Assembly (NCBI GenBank): GCA_037447605.1 | Contig: CM074805.1 | Location: 2,028,648-2,058,452, forward strand | Direction: 5' to 3' | DNA length: 29,805 nucleotides | Source: Zygnema circumcarinatum | Taxonomy: Eukaryota > Streptophyta > Zygnematophyceae > Zygnematales > Zygnemataceae | Shown here: positions 1 through 10,000 of the stretch, piece after piece | Numbering within the stretch: the first letter of the stretch is position 1 | How the letters are laid out: the number at the start of each line of letters is the position of its first letter | Made by a program: the position numbers and the translations under genes | The notes under the pieces: model-generated | Seen by the model: only the letters and a program-made list of their open reading frames with translations | Told to the model about the DNA's origin: nothing | Databases searched by the model: none

Positions 1-135
1 GGGAGGGGAGAGGACGGGAGGGGAGGGCAGGGAAGGTGAGGGAAGGGGAGGAGGGGAGGGGGAGGGCACGGGAGGGAGGGGGAGGGCAGGGGAGGGTAGG
101 GGAGGGGAGGGGAGGGGAGAGGTCGGGAGCGGCGG
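1..135. repeat. G-rich purine simple repeat
   Basis: The plus strand is an irregular array of GGGAGGGG, GGGAGGGAGG and GGGCAGGG words with almost no pyrimidines. It has many runs of three or more G with short loops, so it could form G-quadruplexes. No coding reading is credible. It continues off the left edge. Confidence 0.9.
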
Positions 136-138
136 AAA

Positions 139-522
139 GAAATATTCAAAACAGGGGGCGCTATCTCCTCCCGAAATAGCCAAAATAGGGGGAGTCAGAC
201 CTTGACCATCGCCCGCGGAATTGAAAGATTCCGCCGGCGGAAAGGTATTGATTTCGATTGAAGAATTCGGGTCGGAAACCGCGGCTCCCCCCGAACCTGT
301 GTCCCGTCCGTACTTCGAAATAGGTTACAAAAATGAGATACAGGCTCGGTGCCCGAGCCTGTCGAACGTCCACTTTTGGCGAAAAAGGCCTGCCGTACAA
401 TGCGGAATTGGCCCGACGGGCTCGCGGAATTGGTTTGGCGCTGGTCAAGGTCTGACTCCGAGGGTGAGATTTCTAAAAAACAGGGGCGGGATAACCAAAA
501 GGGGGGCGGTATATAGTTCTCC
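139..522. repeat. Fragment of foldback repeat family with internal inverted repeat
   Basis: Two blocks, 139-192 and 469-522, carry the words 'attcaaaacaggggg', 'ccaaaataggggg' and 'gggataaccaaaa', which match the right arm of the foldback element at 13960-14109, including the terminal 'agttctcc/cattctcc' end. Between them, 193-213 and 437-457 form a 21-bp inverted repeat with one mismatch (key word GGTCAAGGTCTGACT). The sequence between the arms has no recognisable gene. I read it as a decayed or rearranged relative of the same repeat family; this is inference from shared motifs only. Confidence 0.55.
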
Positions 523-575
523 AAAAAAACAAACGTCCAAACTTTTTTTTGGAATTCAATGAACCAATGGGTGCA

Positions 576-603
576 GGCCACGTGGTAAAATGTGCACGTG
601 GCC
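576..603. promoter_or_regulatory. Inverted pair of G-boxes
   Basis: GGCCACGTG at 576-584 is followed after 10 nt by CACGTGGCC at 595-603, a perfect 9-bp inverted repeat in which each arm contains CACGTG. In plants this core is bound by bZIP and bHLH factors. It lies about 650 bp upstream of the first possible exon of the glycosyltransferase gene, so a promoter role is possible but unproven. Confidence 0.4.
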
Positions 604-785
604 AGCCCTCGTTGGCGAATGTGGGCCGGACCGCGAATGTCTGGCGGGCGAGTCGTGTCGGCGAGGCCTCGGTTGCGGGGAGACCGTACAGTACGGACGG
701 GCTGCATTGGAGCGGGGGGCTGCTGCTGCAAGGCCTTGCTGGGTCTGCAATGTTGAGCCGCCGCTGCAAGCTGCGAGCGCTTGCT

Positions 786-822
786 GAGGGAGAGGGAGAG
801 GGAGAGGGAGAGGGAGAGGGAG
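786..822 (+). repeat. (GAGGGA)n microsatellite
   Basis: About six perfect copies of GAGGGA followed by a degenerate unit. Apart from this and the G-box pair, 523-1250 holds no supported gene; it has GC-rich stretches that read open in several frames at once, which argues against real coding. Confidence 0.9.
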
Positions 823-1201
823 TGGGAGAGGCAGAAGATTTGGGATCGGGTCAGGTCAGCGCGCTCACTTCATTTCGGTAAATAGGAAAATATAGCCATG
901 GCTGCTGCGGAGGGAGCTGCGCGAGGACTTGCAGGGCGACGGGGACGACGGCATGGTCACAAGCTGGGGGAGAGAGGGGACGGCAGGCAGAGCTGCTCCC
1001 TCCGAGGGAGAGGCGCGCTTGTTGCGCTGGCAATCCTTCTGGTGGGACATGGGGGAGCTGGATGGAGGGTGGAGGCAGAGAGACTGGGGGATGTAGGGAA
1101 GGACCAGCGAGAGGGAGGCCATTTGCAGGAGAGTAGCGGAGAAGGAGGGGGGACTTTTTCTTCTGAAGAGTCTCTCGGCGGAAGGCATCTGCTCTACAGG
1201 C

Positions 1202-1232
1202 GGGGGAGGGGGAGGGGGAGGGGGGAGGGGAA
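1202..1232 (+). repeat. G-run tract with quadruplex potential
   Basis: Five successive runs of four to six G separated by single A residues, directly before a possible start codon at 1254. It is a strong candidate for a G-quadruplex in DNA or in a 5' leader RNA. Confidence 0.75.
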
Positions 1233-1253
1233 GTCTTACCCTAAGCTGGGGCC

Positions 1254-1600
1254 ATGGCCGGTAAGAGTTCGCGTCTGAGAGTCCTGAGGCAGAAAATTTA
1301 AATTAGGATTGAAGGCACCTTACTTTAAGGTACAGTTATAAAATCGAACGAATGCGTGCACCTGAGCTGAGTTATGATGGATTGAAACTCCTTCAGTAGG
1401 GTCTTAGTGGACAGCAGCATCAGCTACAGTGAAATTTGAAAGGGGTTGAAGCTATCAGCTTTCGGTGCTTCCTGTTGCCTTTGTGGATACTCGGATTTGT
1501 CCTTGCTGCGCTCCTGCAATTGGTCGCCTTGTTAGGGCTGAAGTCTATAGTGGACTTCAATATCTTTGGAGGAAATCGCTGCCAACCCGTGCAGGGAAGC
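1254..1600 (+). other. Possible 5' exons of the glycosyltransferase gene (signal anchor)
   Basis: ATGGCCG at 1254-1260 is followed at once by a good donor GTAAGAG. If this is spliced to an acceptor AG at 1441-1442, the frame continues into residues with a strongly hydrophobic run of about 25 (FLLPLWILGFVLAALL and onwards), like a type II signal anchor of a Golgi or ER glycosyltransferase. The acceptor has a poor pyrimidine tract, and I could not find a convincing donor joining this exon to 2497. Other possible exon edges are a donor at 1940 (AAA|GTAAGTG), an acceptor ending at 2002 (ctgctgcag) and a donor at 2249 (GAG|GTGAGAG). The 5' end of the gene is unresolved. Confidence 0.25.
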
Positions 1601-2496
1601 AGCATGTACTTAATTTGCAGAACGTCCTTTTGTGTGTTTGAGGCATGCTTGTCTCATCCTTATCCGCTCTATACAATTTCCCTGCATCGATGTAGTTTTT
1701 AGGAGCTTCAGCTCATTAAACTGTGTTTCACAGGCGAGCGATTCCCACTCCCCAAGGCAAATTGTTTCATCGTTTCGTTACGCCAGTGCATTGAAATAGA
1801 TTCACACATTGTCCAGCTTAGCATTTGAGATCATCCAGTTTTATCAGTCGAGGAAACATGCAGAGATATTTTGAAATTAGTCGATAGTGCCACATTTTCC
1901 ATGTACCAAACATACTCGGTATGCTAGACAAGCGAAGAAAGTAAGTGCGCAATTGTTGACCAACAATATTATACGTCCTAATGTCCATTCTATCTGCTGC
2001 AGGGCGTTGATTTGTCCTATGTAGGCAGTCATATGCGACGGCACTATCGACATTTAGACCTTAAGGCGAAGAGATGCGGCTTAACTCGAAACTTGAAGGG
2101 GGTGTTGTGGAACGACTACCCCAACTATAATAACTTAACAAGATGGGAAAATCCGGGAATTCCGGGATCTATGTTCGACCATACCATAAGCTTTCGCTAA
2201 AAGCGGACAAAGGAGTGGTGGACGAGACAGGACACTTCAAAGTATGAGGTGAGAGAGGGTTCAAAGGAGACGTTGTTGCAAAGAACAACGGAGTGAAGCT
2301 AGCCGAGCAAGTGCAGTACCTTGGAGTTAAACGAGATACTAAGTTTGATATCCTGATTAGCCTCTGAGAGGACAGCATTCACTGCCCTATTCAAGGGCTA
2401 CTTTCCATGCAAACATCATTCTGCAATGTGGCGCTGAAAAAATGGGAGCGATTATTAAATTATTCTCTTGGCTGTATGAGTTTCTCTTGAATGCAG

Positions 2497-5400
2497 TGCG
2501 CTGTCCTTCTTCGGGGTGTTGACTACGAGAAGCTGAGAGATTGTCCTCTTGTGAAACAAAGGCCATTTGACGGAGAAGTAGTTGCACCGCGCGTCGAGCC
2601 GGACGAGCAGCTCACTCTCATAGCCGTGGTCTTTCCGCAGGTGACCCGCCACGACCTCCGGCTGAGAACCATCAGACTCCGTTTGGATGGCAAATTTGCA
2701 TGAAGCTGACCAGACTCAGAGCTGCGACTTCGTTCCATTGCCATTTTTCACCGCGTTCTCGATTGCTCTCTCACTGCTTCTCCTGTAGACGGTGCCCCCT
2801 AGCTTGATCTGTGGCCTTTGACAGCTGCAGTGCCGCTACTTTCTTGGCAGTATCACGCATTCGAGGAGAACGACCGGTTTTGGGGCGCCAACTTCACGGA
2901 GTGGTCGAACCTGAAGTTGGCCTTCTTCAACCCCTGGACGCTGCAGACCATCAAGCACCCCATCAGCAGCCATGGCGGCTACTACAACTTCCTGGATCAC
3001 GACCAGCGCCAACTCACAGGGCGCTTGGCGAAGCATTACGGAATTGGGGTGAGCACAGGCTCAACAGAATGCCCGACATGGAGTATGCGTTATGAGGCAA
3101 CTGAATCTGCAACGTAGAGTGCATTGAACGAAGCTGTTTCAGAGAAGTCATGTTTCCGTTTGCTGGGAAGTGGGGTTGCAGGGTTTGGCCTATCACCACT
3201 ATTGGTTTAATTGCGACACGCGGTTCATGGACGAGCCTCCCTTACGACTTTTGAAAGATGGAGAACCAGACCTTCCCTTCTCTTTTATTTGGGCCAATGA
3301 ACCTTGGACGCGTCACTGGGATGGCTTAAGTGGAGAGGTCCTCCAAGATCAGGTGAGTTGCATTGGAAAGCCGTCGAAAGCCACCACAATCAGGAGCACG
3401 CACACACACACACAACTCCGCACATTGGAATGGGTATATCAAATTTACCAACTCACACGTGAAACTCGTCTCACCTTTTTTCTCACGCTGCAGAAGTATG
3501 GAGATGAGCGTTGCTGGCGTCTGCATTTTGAGTGGCTCCTGCCCTTTTTTGAAAGCCCGAAGTACATCAAAGTCAACGGAAAACCGCTGTTCACGGTCTA
3601 TGTCCTAAAAAAAATCCCTCCAGGAGTGTTTGAAGCCATGGTGGCTCTCTGGCGGGAGCTCGCAGTGGAGAAGGGGCTTCCGGGATTGCACATAGTGCAG
3701 ACCCTCAATTTGCATGACACCGAGGCTTCCCCTGTCGTAGACGGTGTGATGGAGTACCAACCCAACATGCGGCGCGCCTATATACACCATAAGATAGGAG
3801 GTCCGGCTGAGACAAGAAGGCACCTCACGCACTACAGAGGCGAGTATGTGGGATGGGAGAACTTTCCAAGGCATAATTCAGAGCTTGGATTTAAGGACGG
3901 GGGCTTTGACGACGACCCCATCCATGTGGAGGCGAGGCTGAGGCATCGGATGAGGGTGGCAAGGAGGGACCCCAACAAGGAGGCTCCCAACCTCTTCTTT
4001 CTCACCGCTTGGAACGAGTGGGGGGAGGGGAACACTCTCGAGCCTGACAACGTGTTCGGGTAAGCGACGATCCACTTGACCTAAAGTCAGGGAAGGGGGG
4101 GCAGAGAGAGGAAGAGGGAGGAGGGGTAGGGAGGATCAGAATGGAACTGGTTTCAACTCTAAAACGAGTCGTATGGATAATGGGAATTTTAGTTCATCTA
4201 CTGCGGCAGCACGGCCGATTCAAATGTTTTGAGTAGAAGTCAGCACTGGAAAGGAGGCTGGATCCACACTGCAAACAAATAGCAATAAATAACAGGTTTC
4301 TGAAAAAGTCCAATAGGATTGTTGAATCCAAAAGCGGATCTTTGGGGTTATACCGTAGAGATAACCTTTTTGACCATTTTAAAAATAACTTTGAATTCCA
4401 CATGTCTCATTATCTCAATAATTATATAGCCAGAAACTCATTATCAAATCGGATTCAGTTAGTTTGGTATTGAACGATTTTTTTTCCTTTTGTTCCATTG
4501 AATATCTATTTCGCAACTGATTGAACATGTGAACAGTTAAATCTGACGTCTCTATTGTCTGAATGAATCCGCACGTGTGAGAGAATTGTCTGGACATTGG
4601 AAACAACTACGAAAAGGGTTCAAAAGTTTAAACCTAAAAAAGTTCCAAGCCTCCGATTCTTATGTCCAGTCTAATTAATTAGACTGAAAAAAATAAAGCA
4701 TGTCCAAAAGTTAAGCTTTACTGTATGGGTGAGGGGTAAGCAGCAGCACCAAGAAGTCCCGTAAAGTCACTTGAATTAGATCACGTGATGATCTAGTTCA
4801 GACTCACTGTTCCTCTATCTTCCTCCTTTCTTTTTCTCCCCTCTCCTCCCTTTCGCAAATCTCTCCCTCCACCTCTCACTCTTGTTTTGCTGAGGAAGCG
4901 AAAGCAGAACCGAAATCTTTTGTCGAGGTATGTCCATTGGAATGAACACTTCTGTTTGAAGGCCTGACATGAGAAGATTCTGAAACTCAAATTTCAGTTC
5001 AGGATTTTATTATGTGTCATACACAAGTGGCCCATGTCATATTTAAGCTAGTCATTAGTTAAAAATCTGATCGCGTTTTTCTGAAAGAGTATTGGTTCTT
5101 CAATGGAAGCTTAATTAGGCGCTTTGTCGTTCCTCCAACCTAAATGAAGTGACATATGGCAACTATAATTTTGACGAGTTCTTAGACGAACAGAAGGAAC
5201 ACAGGAGAAGAGTTACTTTTTCATGTATTTCACTGTTATTTTCCCCCTACAGGACTGAAACATCTAAACTGGCCTCACTCCTGGCTTACTCTTGGAGTCC
5301 ATTTCTTGAACATTCTCCTCCTTGAGCACGCAGAACCATATTTTGCAACTGCCGATGGATATGAAACCCTGATTTATAGTGTATTAGGAACTAGATGCTT

Positions 5401-5941
5401 TTGTCAGCCTGCACTTTAGGGAGGTTTTAGAGACTCCAGCCGTCTTTACTGACTGTTTCGGTTTGCCGTTCTTGTGAATGGTTCTCCCTGTTTAAACTTC
5501 AGATATGGCAACTTGAATGCTGTGGCATCTGCATACACCCGCAGCAAGGCTCCCTACGAGACATTAAGCGACAAGCAAGTGTTGGAGCGCCTTCTTCGAA
5601 CTATGGAAAGCTGCAAATTAGTCCTTGACATCACTTTGTATACACTGACGTATGACATCGACTTCCGGCAATATGGATCCTATAGTGAGTGGGAGGTGCC
5701 CAAAAACTCAACGGAAATGCGTTATTCTATGATGTCGTCACAGCGACGGGAAACATATGTCGAACATTGGCAGGATGTGGGATTCTTCTTAGGTCGAGAA
5801 TTTCGCCTCAAACGCAATTCGGAAACGTTGGATAGCGGGCTGGCTCGTTTGGACTTGTGTAAATTGTTGTTGGATGCCATTCTAGACAAAGTAGTTGTTC
5901 GATATTACGTTGAACTAGTTGACGAATCTTTGGACGGTTGA
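2497..5941 (+). CDS. WbsX-type (GH99-like) glycosyltransferase, spliced, 5' end unresolved
   Basis: Exons 2497-2640, 2851-3048, 3182-3352, 3494-4059 and 5503-5941 join in phase across GT-AG introns and encode about 505 residues ending at TGA 5939-5941. The translation follows the Glyco_tran_WbsX family (GH99-like fold): LIAVVFPQYH is rebuilt across the first intron, then FEENDRFWGANFTEW, YGIGGLAYHHYWF across the second, IWANEPWTRHWDG, INGKPLF-like VNGKPLFTVY, and AWNEWGEGNTLEPD followed across the last intron by GYGNLNAV. The acidic residues in WANE and WNEWGEG are those conserved in the family. The last exon adds a C-terminal tail of about 140 residues that I do not recognise. WbsX proteins are best known from bacterial O-antigen and polysaccharide clusters; some eukaryotes carry them. 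The likely role is sugar transfer or trimming in the secretory pathway, with unknown substrate. Four introns exclude bacterial contamination. Exons upstream of 2497 are probable (see 1254-1600). The neighbour at 7054-12164 is convergent. Confidence 0.85.
3353..3493 (+). other. Stop-free 141-nt intron in the glycosyltransferase gene
   Basis: The donor CAG|GTGAGT follows LQDQ, and the acceptor ctgcag precedes KYGDERCW. The length is 47 codons exactly and there is no stop in the host frame, so retention would add 47 residues without breaking the protein. It contains a short CA repeat near 3400-3412. The added residues interrupt a conserved family block, so the spliced form is taken as the functional one. 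Confidence 0.75.
4060..5502 (+). other. Long last intron of the glycosyltransferase gene
   Basis: It starts GTAAGC after VFG and ends in ttaaacttcag before GYGNLN, phase 2 on both sides. At 1443 nt it is far longer than the other introns (133-210 nt). It holds a G/A-rich tract at about 4090-4133, a pyrimidine-rich stretch at about 4810-4880 and AT-rich sequence. I see no gene or recognisable transposon in it. Confidence 0.75.
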
Positions 5942-5988
5942 CCAAAAGGCCATGATGTGGTTATATATCTCGTAGGGGAGTAAATTAT

Positions 5989-6280
5989 GTGGCATTGATC
6001 TCACGATGGCGATGCCAGCAAATGTACGTGGACAAAATCATCATGGGGAGCCACGAGGAATTAGCCGCAAAGGTCCCTAAAGGCGAAAGAAAAAAAAAAG
6101 AAATAAAAGAAAGAGAAGAAAAAGAGAAGAAAGAAATAAGTAGGAAAAAATAAAAGAAAGGAAAATAAAAAGATAAAAAGAAAAAATAAAGAAGGTAGGA
6201 TAGGAAAGCTTCTTCTAGGCTCAACAACGACGGCCTTCCTAGGAGCAGCCGTAGGGGCGCATTGGGCAGGCTATTGCCAG
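5989..6280 (+). repeat. Dispersed repeat, solo core of the foldback family
   Basis: Blocks such as GGCATTGATCTCACGATGG, CATGGGGAGCCACGAGGAA, GCCGCAAAGGTCCCTAA and GCAGCCGTAGGGGCGCAT align in order with 13669-13880 inside the foldback element. The two copies share an A-rich centre; here it has expanded to an A/G purine tract at about 6083-6195. There are no terminal inverted arms here. It begins only 48 bp past the glycosyltransferase stop codon, so it may sit in that gene's 3' UTR. Confidence 0.75.
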
Positions 6281-7053
6281 ACAAAGGTATATCGAAATAG
6301 GCCTCAGCTGAAAAAAAGTTTGGTACTACGTAACTTGTTACGTTGTAGATCCAAGTGATGTTTTTTTCATTTTGAAACTCTGACGGCAATCTTTGGTAAC
6401 CAATGAAAACTTTGGTTTCTCAATTATATTCGCTTCTAAATGTGAGGCAGGGGCCAAGAAGAACATAGCTCTCATGGAATATTGGAACATGAAGTAGAAA
6501 CATTATGGACATTGTGAGTTCTTGATTGTACCCATTATTTCGCAATAAATGCCAGACTATAGCTAACTCATGCACAATTCTCTGAGCCAAATGAAAAAGA
6601 AGTAAGATACACAAGGTCGAAATTGTACATGAAATCCGAAGCCGCCTTGGACAGTCGATCATATCCGTTGTCTGATGGACATAAACTTGTTCTCAAAGGA
6701 ACAGTAGAAATGGAGCTTCATTGTTAGGGTTTATTCGTCTGCAGCTTGTAGCCTTGGGGGGAGGGGTTGGACAGTAATGCCTGAGAGAAGGAGTGAATAA
6801 GCTGACGATGTATCCTTGGAAAGGCCTTGTTCCCCTAAGGGATTATGAGGGTGTGTGGGTCCTGCTTGTAGCCGTATGCGTGAGAGGGGAGGGGTACTTT
6901 GGATGTGCCACTCCATTAACAGTCGTTGGCCTCCTACATGAGAGGTGAAGTCAGATTTCATAATTCAGTCCATGAATGATCTTGCCCACGACTTTCTGCT
7001 GTTGCATCCATTTTAGTTCAAGCATGCATAATCGAATATGCCCAAGCAGGACT
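6281..7053. other. Intergenic region between two convergent genes
   Basis: AT-rich sequence between the 3' ends of the glycosyltransferase and BRCT-RING genes. A perfect small palindrome ACGTAAC-TT-GTTACGT lies near 6330-6345. It presumably holds the 3' UTRs and poly(A) sites of both genes, but no signal stands out. I see no coding region. Confidence 0.6.
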
Positions 7054-10000
7054 CTAGGCTGGACGAGCTGACTTCTTACATGGTCTTACAAACTGCAGTT
7101 GCTGCTGCCTCGCTCCTCTCAGTCTCGCAAACATGCGCAGGGTGGGCCCTCCTTCCTCTGCCACTCCCAAAGTGTCTCCGGGAGAATCAAACGAATCTCG
7201 AGCAAATAAGTTCAAGTTTTGGATAGGAATAGGAGAAGGAAGTTGTGGTTCAGGGGATGGCGTTCCCACTGCTGTAACGTGCATGCCCGGCAGGGGCGTT
7301 GCCATGTCCTCTGATGTTCTCAGTGGTGTGGATTGTGCTCTGCCGCTGCTCTGCAGTCGCGCGCTTCGTCGGACCCTTCCTCTTAACGGGCTGGACATCA
7401 AAAATTGGTAGCCGGTCTCATTGTCATCCCTGCAGTTCACAAGAGCATGGTCAGGACAAACTCAGTCGCAATCTCAGATAAGTGCTGCTGACGAATTGCA
7501 TGCAAGACCATTACAAGACAGCAACTTCCGATCACTGCGCACTGAATCCTAGTAGTCCCTTGGAATATGTAAAAGGCTTTGGCGTACCCGTCAGGTCGTC
7601 TGAGTGGCCAGTTGACATGGACAAGTTCAAATGACTCACCTCACTTCCCTAGAGGTGCAGCTTGAGCAAAGCCGGGGTTGGTCATCTGCAGAGTCGAGTG
7701 AGCCATCCTCTCCATCTCTCACAACTGCGCCAAAGCTGCAACGCTGACACCGAATTCTGCCCCACAGCGGCATCCGTGAGGCCTGGGCGGGCCCATCCAT
7801 GTCAACACTTCAACACAGCGCCGACATAGTGCTAGCACAAGTTTAGCAAAAGACATAAGCTTCACAAACACGGCAACTGAGCATTTCCTTTGAGGGTGAA
7901 GTACATGCCCTAAGCCCTTCCATTCAGAATCAGTATGAGGCATGAAGTGAAGCAAGGATTCATCACCAACAAAATTTCATGAAGTTAACTCGTTACTCCA
8001 TGCAACAAGCATGTACCTCTCGGATAGCCGAAACGGCATTCCTCCCACTTCTGGAGACGAGAACTACTCTCTCGTCTCTAGAATGAGCTCCCAGAGTCTG
8101 AGTGGTAATGAAGTCAAACGGTTTCTTGCAGAGTGGACATGTTGGAGTGACAGCCACCTGTTCCCCATTTCAAAACATTATAACGAACTCACATCTCACG
8201 GAGAACACTCAGCACTGGGAATTGGCCCCAAGGAAGTAGCAGGCTGCCATTCAGAGGTTTTCAGTTTGCTTTCGGTCGGGATTGATTGACCGTTATGACA
8301 ATCAATTACTCTACTGAGACTCTTGTTAAAGGTAAAATCTGAGGTTCACTTACTGATTTATCTGCCCACTGCACTATGCAGTCGAAGCAGAACACGTGAT
8401 CGCATGCGAGAATGCCGACCGTGTCAGCCAGCCTCTCCTCGCGACAAATGGCACACGCACAGCCTCCTGCAGGGCTGGCTACAACCACAGACCTCCGGCC
8501 ACCTTTCTCATCCTCTATGGCTCCCGCATCTGAAGCATTCAGTCTTGCTTCCGTCGGTTCCATAGCAGTCCCATCATGCAAACCCTTTGACTTGCCGTCA
8601 TCCAACTCAAACTCAACAGCATTATTATCAAAATCGACAACTCCGATTGATTTGCTTCCAAGTGGATCCTGACATGCGCGCCCAAGACTACTCTGCGGAC
8701 CCTCTGTAGACCTCATTGATAGCAGTCTGTCTGCGTTTACAGCTTGCCCATCTACCTCCCATTCTCCTGCATCAGCAACTCTCCCTGCAGTCATCAAGTA
8801 ATCACTTCTTGGAGTGGACTCTGGTATGTCAGTCTGCACAGCTGCTTGTCTCCTATGGTTATGAAACTGAAATGGACCATCCCAATGTAAAGGGTTTGCA
8901 TTTGCGGCTCTCTGTCTCTCGAAAGGAGAGCATGCTGACAGGCCCAAGCCTCTTGGTTTGTTGCGTTTTTCGTGGATGTTTTTTTTTGTCTTTGTTTTAT
9001 GCAAGGGCCGCTGTGCAAAGGGGCTTGTTGGATCTTGTTCTTGATCTTGTCTGCCACCCATTTCCTCAATACTTGTTCGCCCTTTGGTTGACAGGCTCAA
9101 TAGTCCATCGTATTGATGAGAACCATTTTCCTGTGCATGTTCCCCTACTGAAGGTTGTTCACAAGGGACAGGAGGAGGCCAAGGGTTTACGTGAGAGCTG
9201 CTGCTAGCAACATCTGATGTAGGCTTCAATACCTCGGAGCTCTGCTTGTCAATAATAAGGGGAATTTGGCCCCAATGAGAAGGACGGGCCCGATGAGTCA
9301 TGGATGAGATTCGCAGAAGCCTCTTCTGCTCTCTTTCCTGCCGCTTTAACTCTATCGCTGCGTCCTCTGCCTGCTTTCTATCTCTCGCTGCTTTCATCTG
9401 CTTCCTGATGGATTGCCCGACTGTCCCACTCGCCAGCTGTGCCGACACTTTGGACACGTCTACTCCTGGCCAAGTCTCTTCAAATTTACTCTTTCGTCTT
9501 GTGTCAACTTGCATAATGTTTGCATTCGTCTGTACATTACGCAAATGATTATCGAAATCCTCCCTGTCCCCTCTATTCTCAACAACTGCTGGAAGGCCAT
9601 CAAGTCTTCTCTGAGATGCTCCATCCACGAATAAAGCATCGAACTGTTTGTCCTGATAGTCAAAGGGATCCGTCGGATCGCTACCGTTGTCGCCCTTGCT
9701 TGCCTTCCTAAATTTTTTCTTAAGTTTCCTGGAAAACAATCCTCTCGTTTTGGTTCGACTCAATGACAGCCAATCCGAATCAACATCCATCGATCCAAGG
9801 TCACTTTCCATGGCCCTCTCTTCCATGGCTGTTTCGACGCTCTCCAGCGAAAAGTTGTTATGAACTCCCTCATCCTCAGCCTGGTCTCCAATAACTTCAC
9901 CCTCACCTCGAGCAGCTCCACTGTTCGATCTTAGCCGTCTCTTTTTTGAAGAAGCATATCTAGGTAAGGTTGCCACTGAAGTACCTCCTCCTCTCATGCG

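Noticed and set aside
898-1278. Plus-strand Gly/Arg-rich open frame
   Set aside because: Its composition mirrors the G/A-rich simple repeats and it is open on the other strand too; no protein feature supports it.
2003-2200. Possible exon after the acceptor ctgctgcag at 2002
   Set aside because: The frame is open for 62 codons but I found no consistent donor and no family match, so I did not annotate it as coding.
5985-6389. Minus-strand Phe/Ser-rich open frame
   Set aside because: It is the antisense of the A/G purine tract in the dispersed repeat, so the hydrophobic look is a composition artefact.
8306-8353. Read-through C-terminus of the large minus-strand frame after WADKS
   Set aside because: A strong donor GTAAGTG at 8353 and the in-phase exon at 8157 supplying CPLC complete the RING; the read-through residues are intron.
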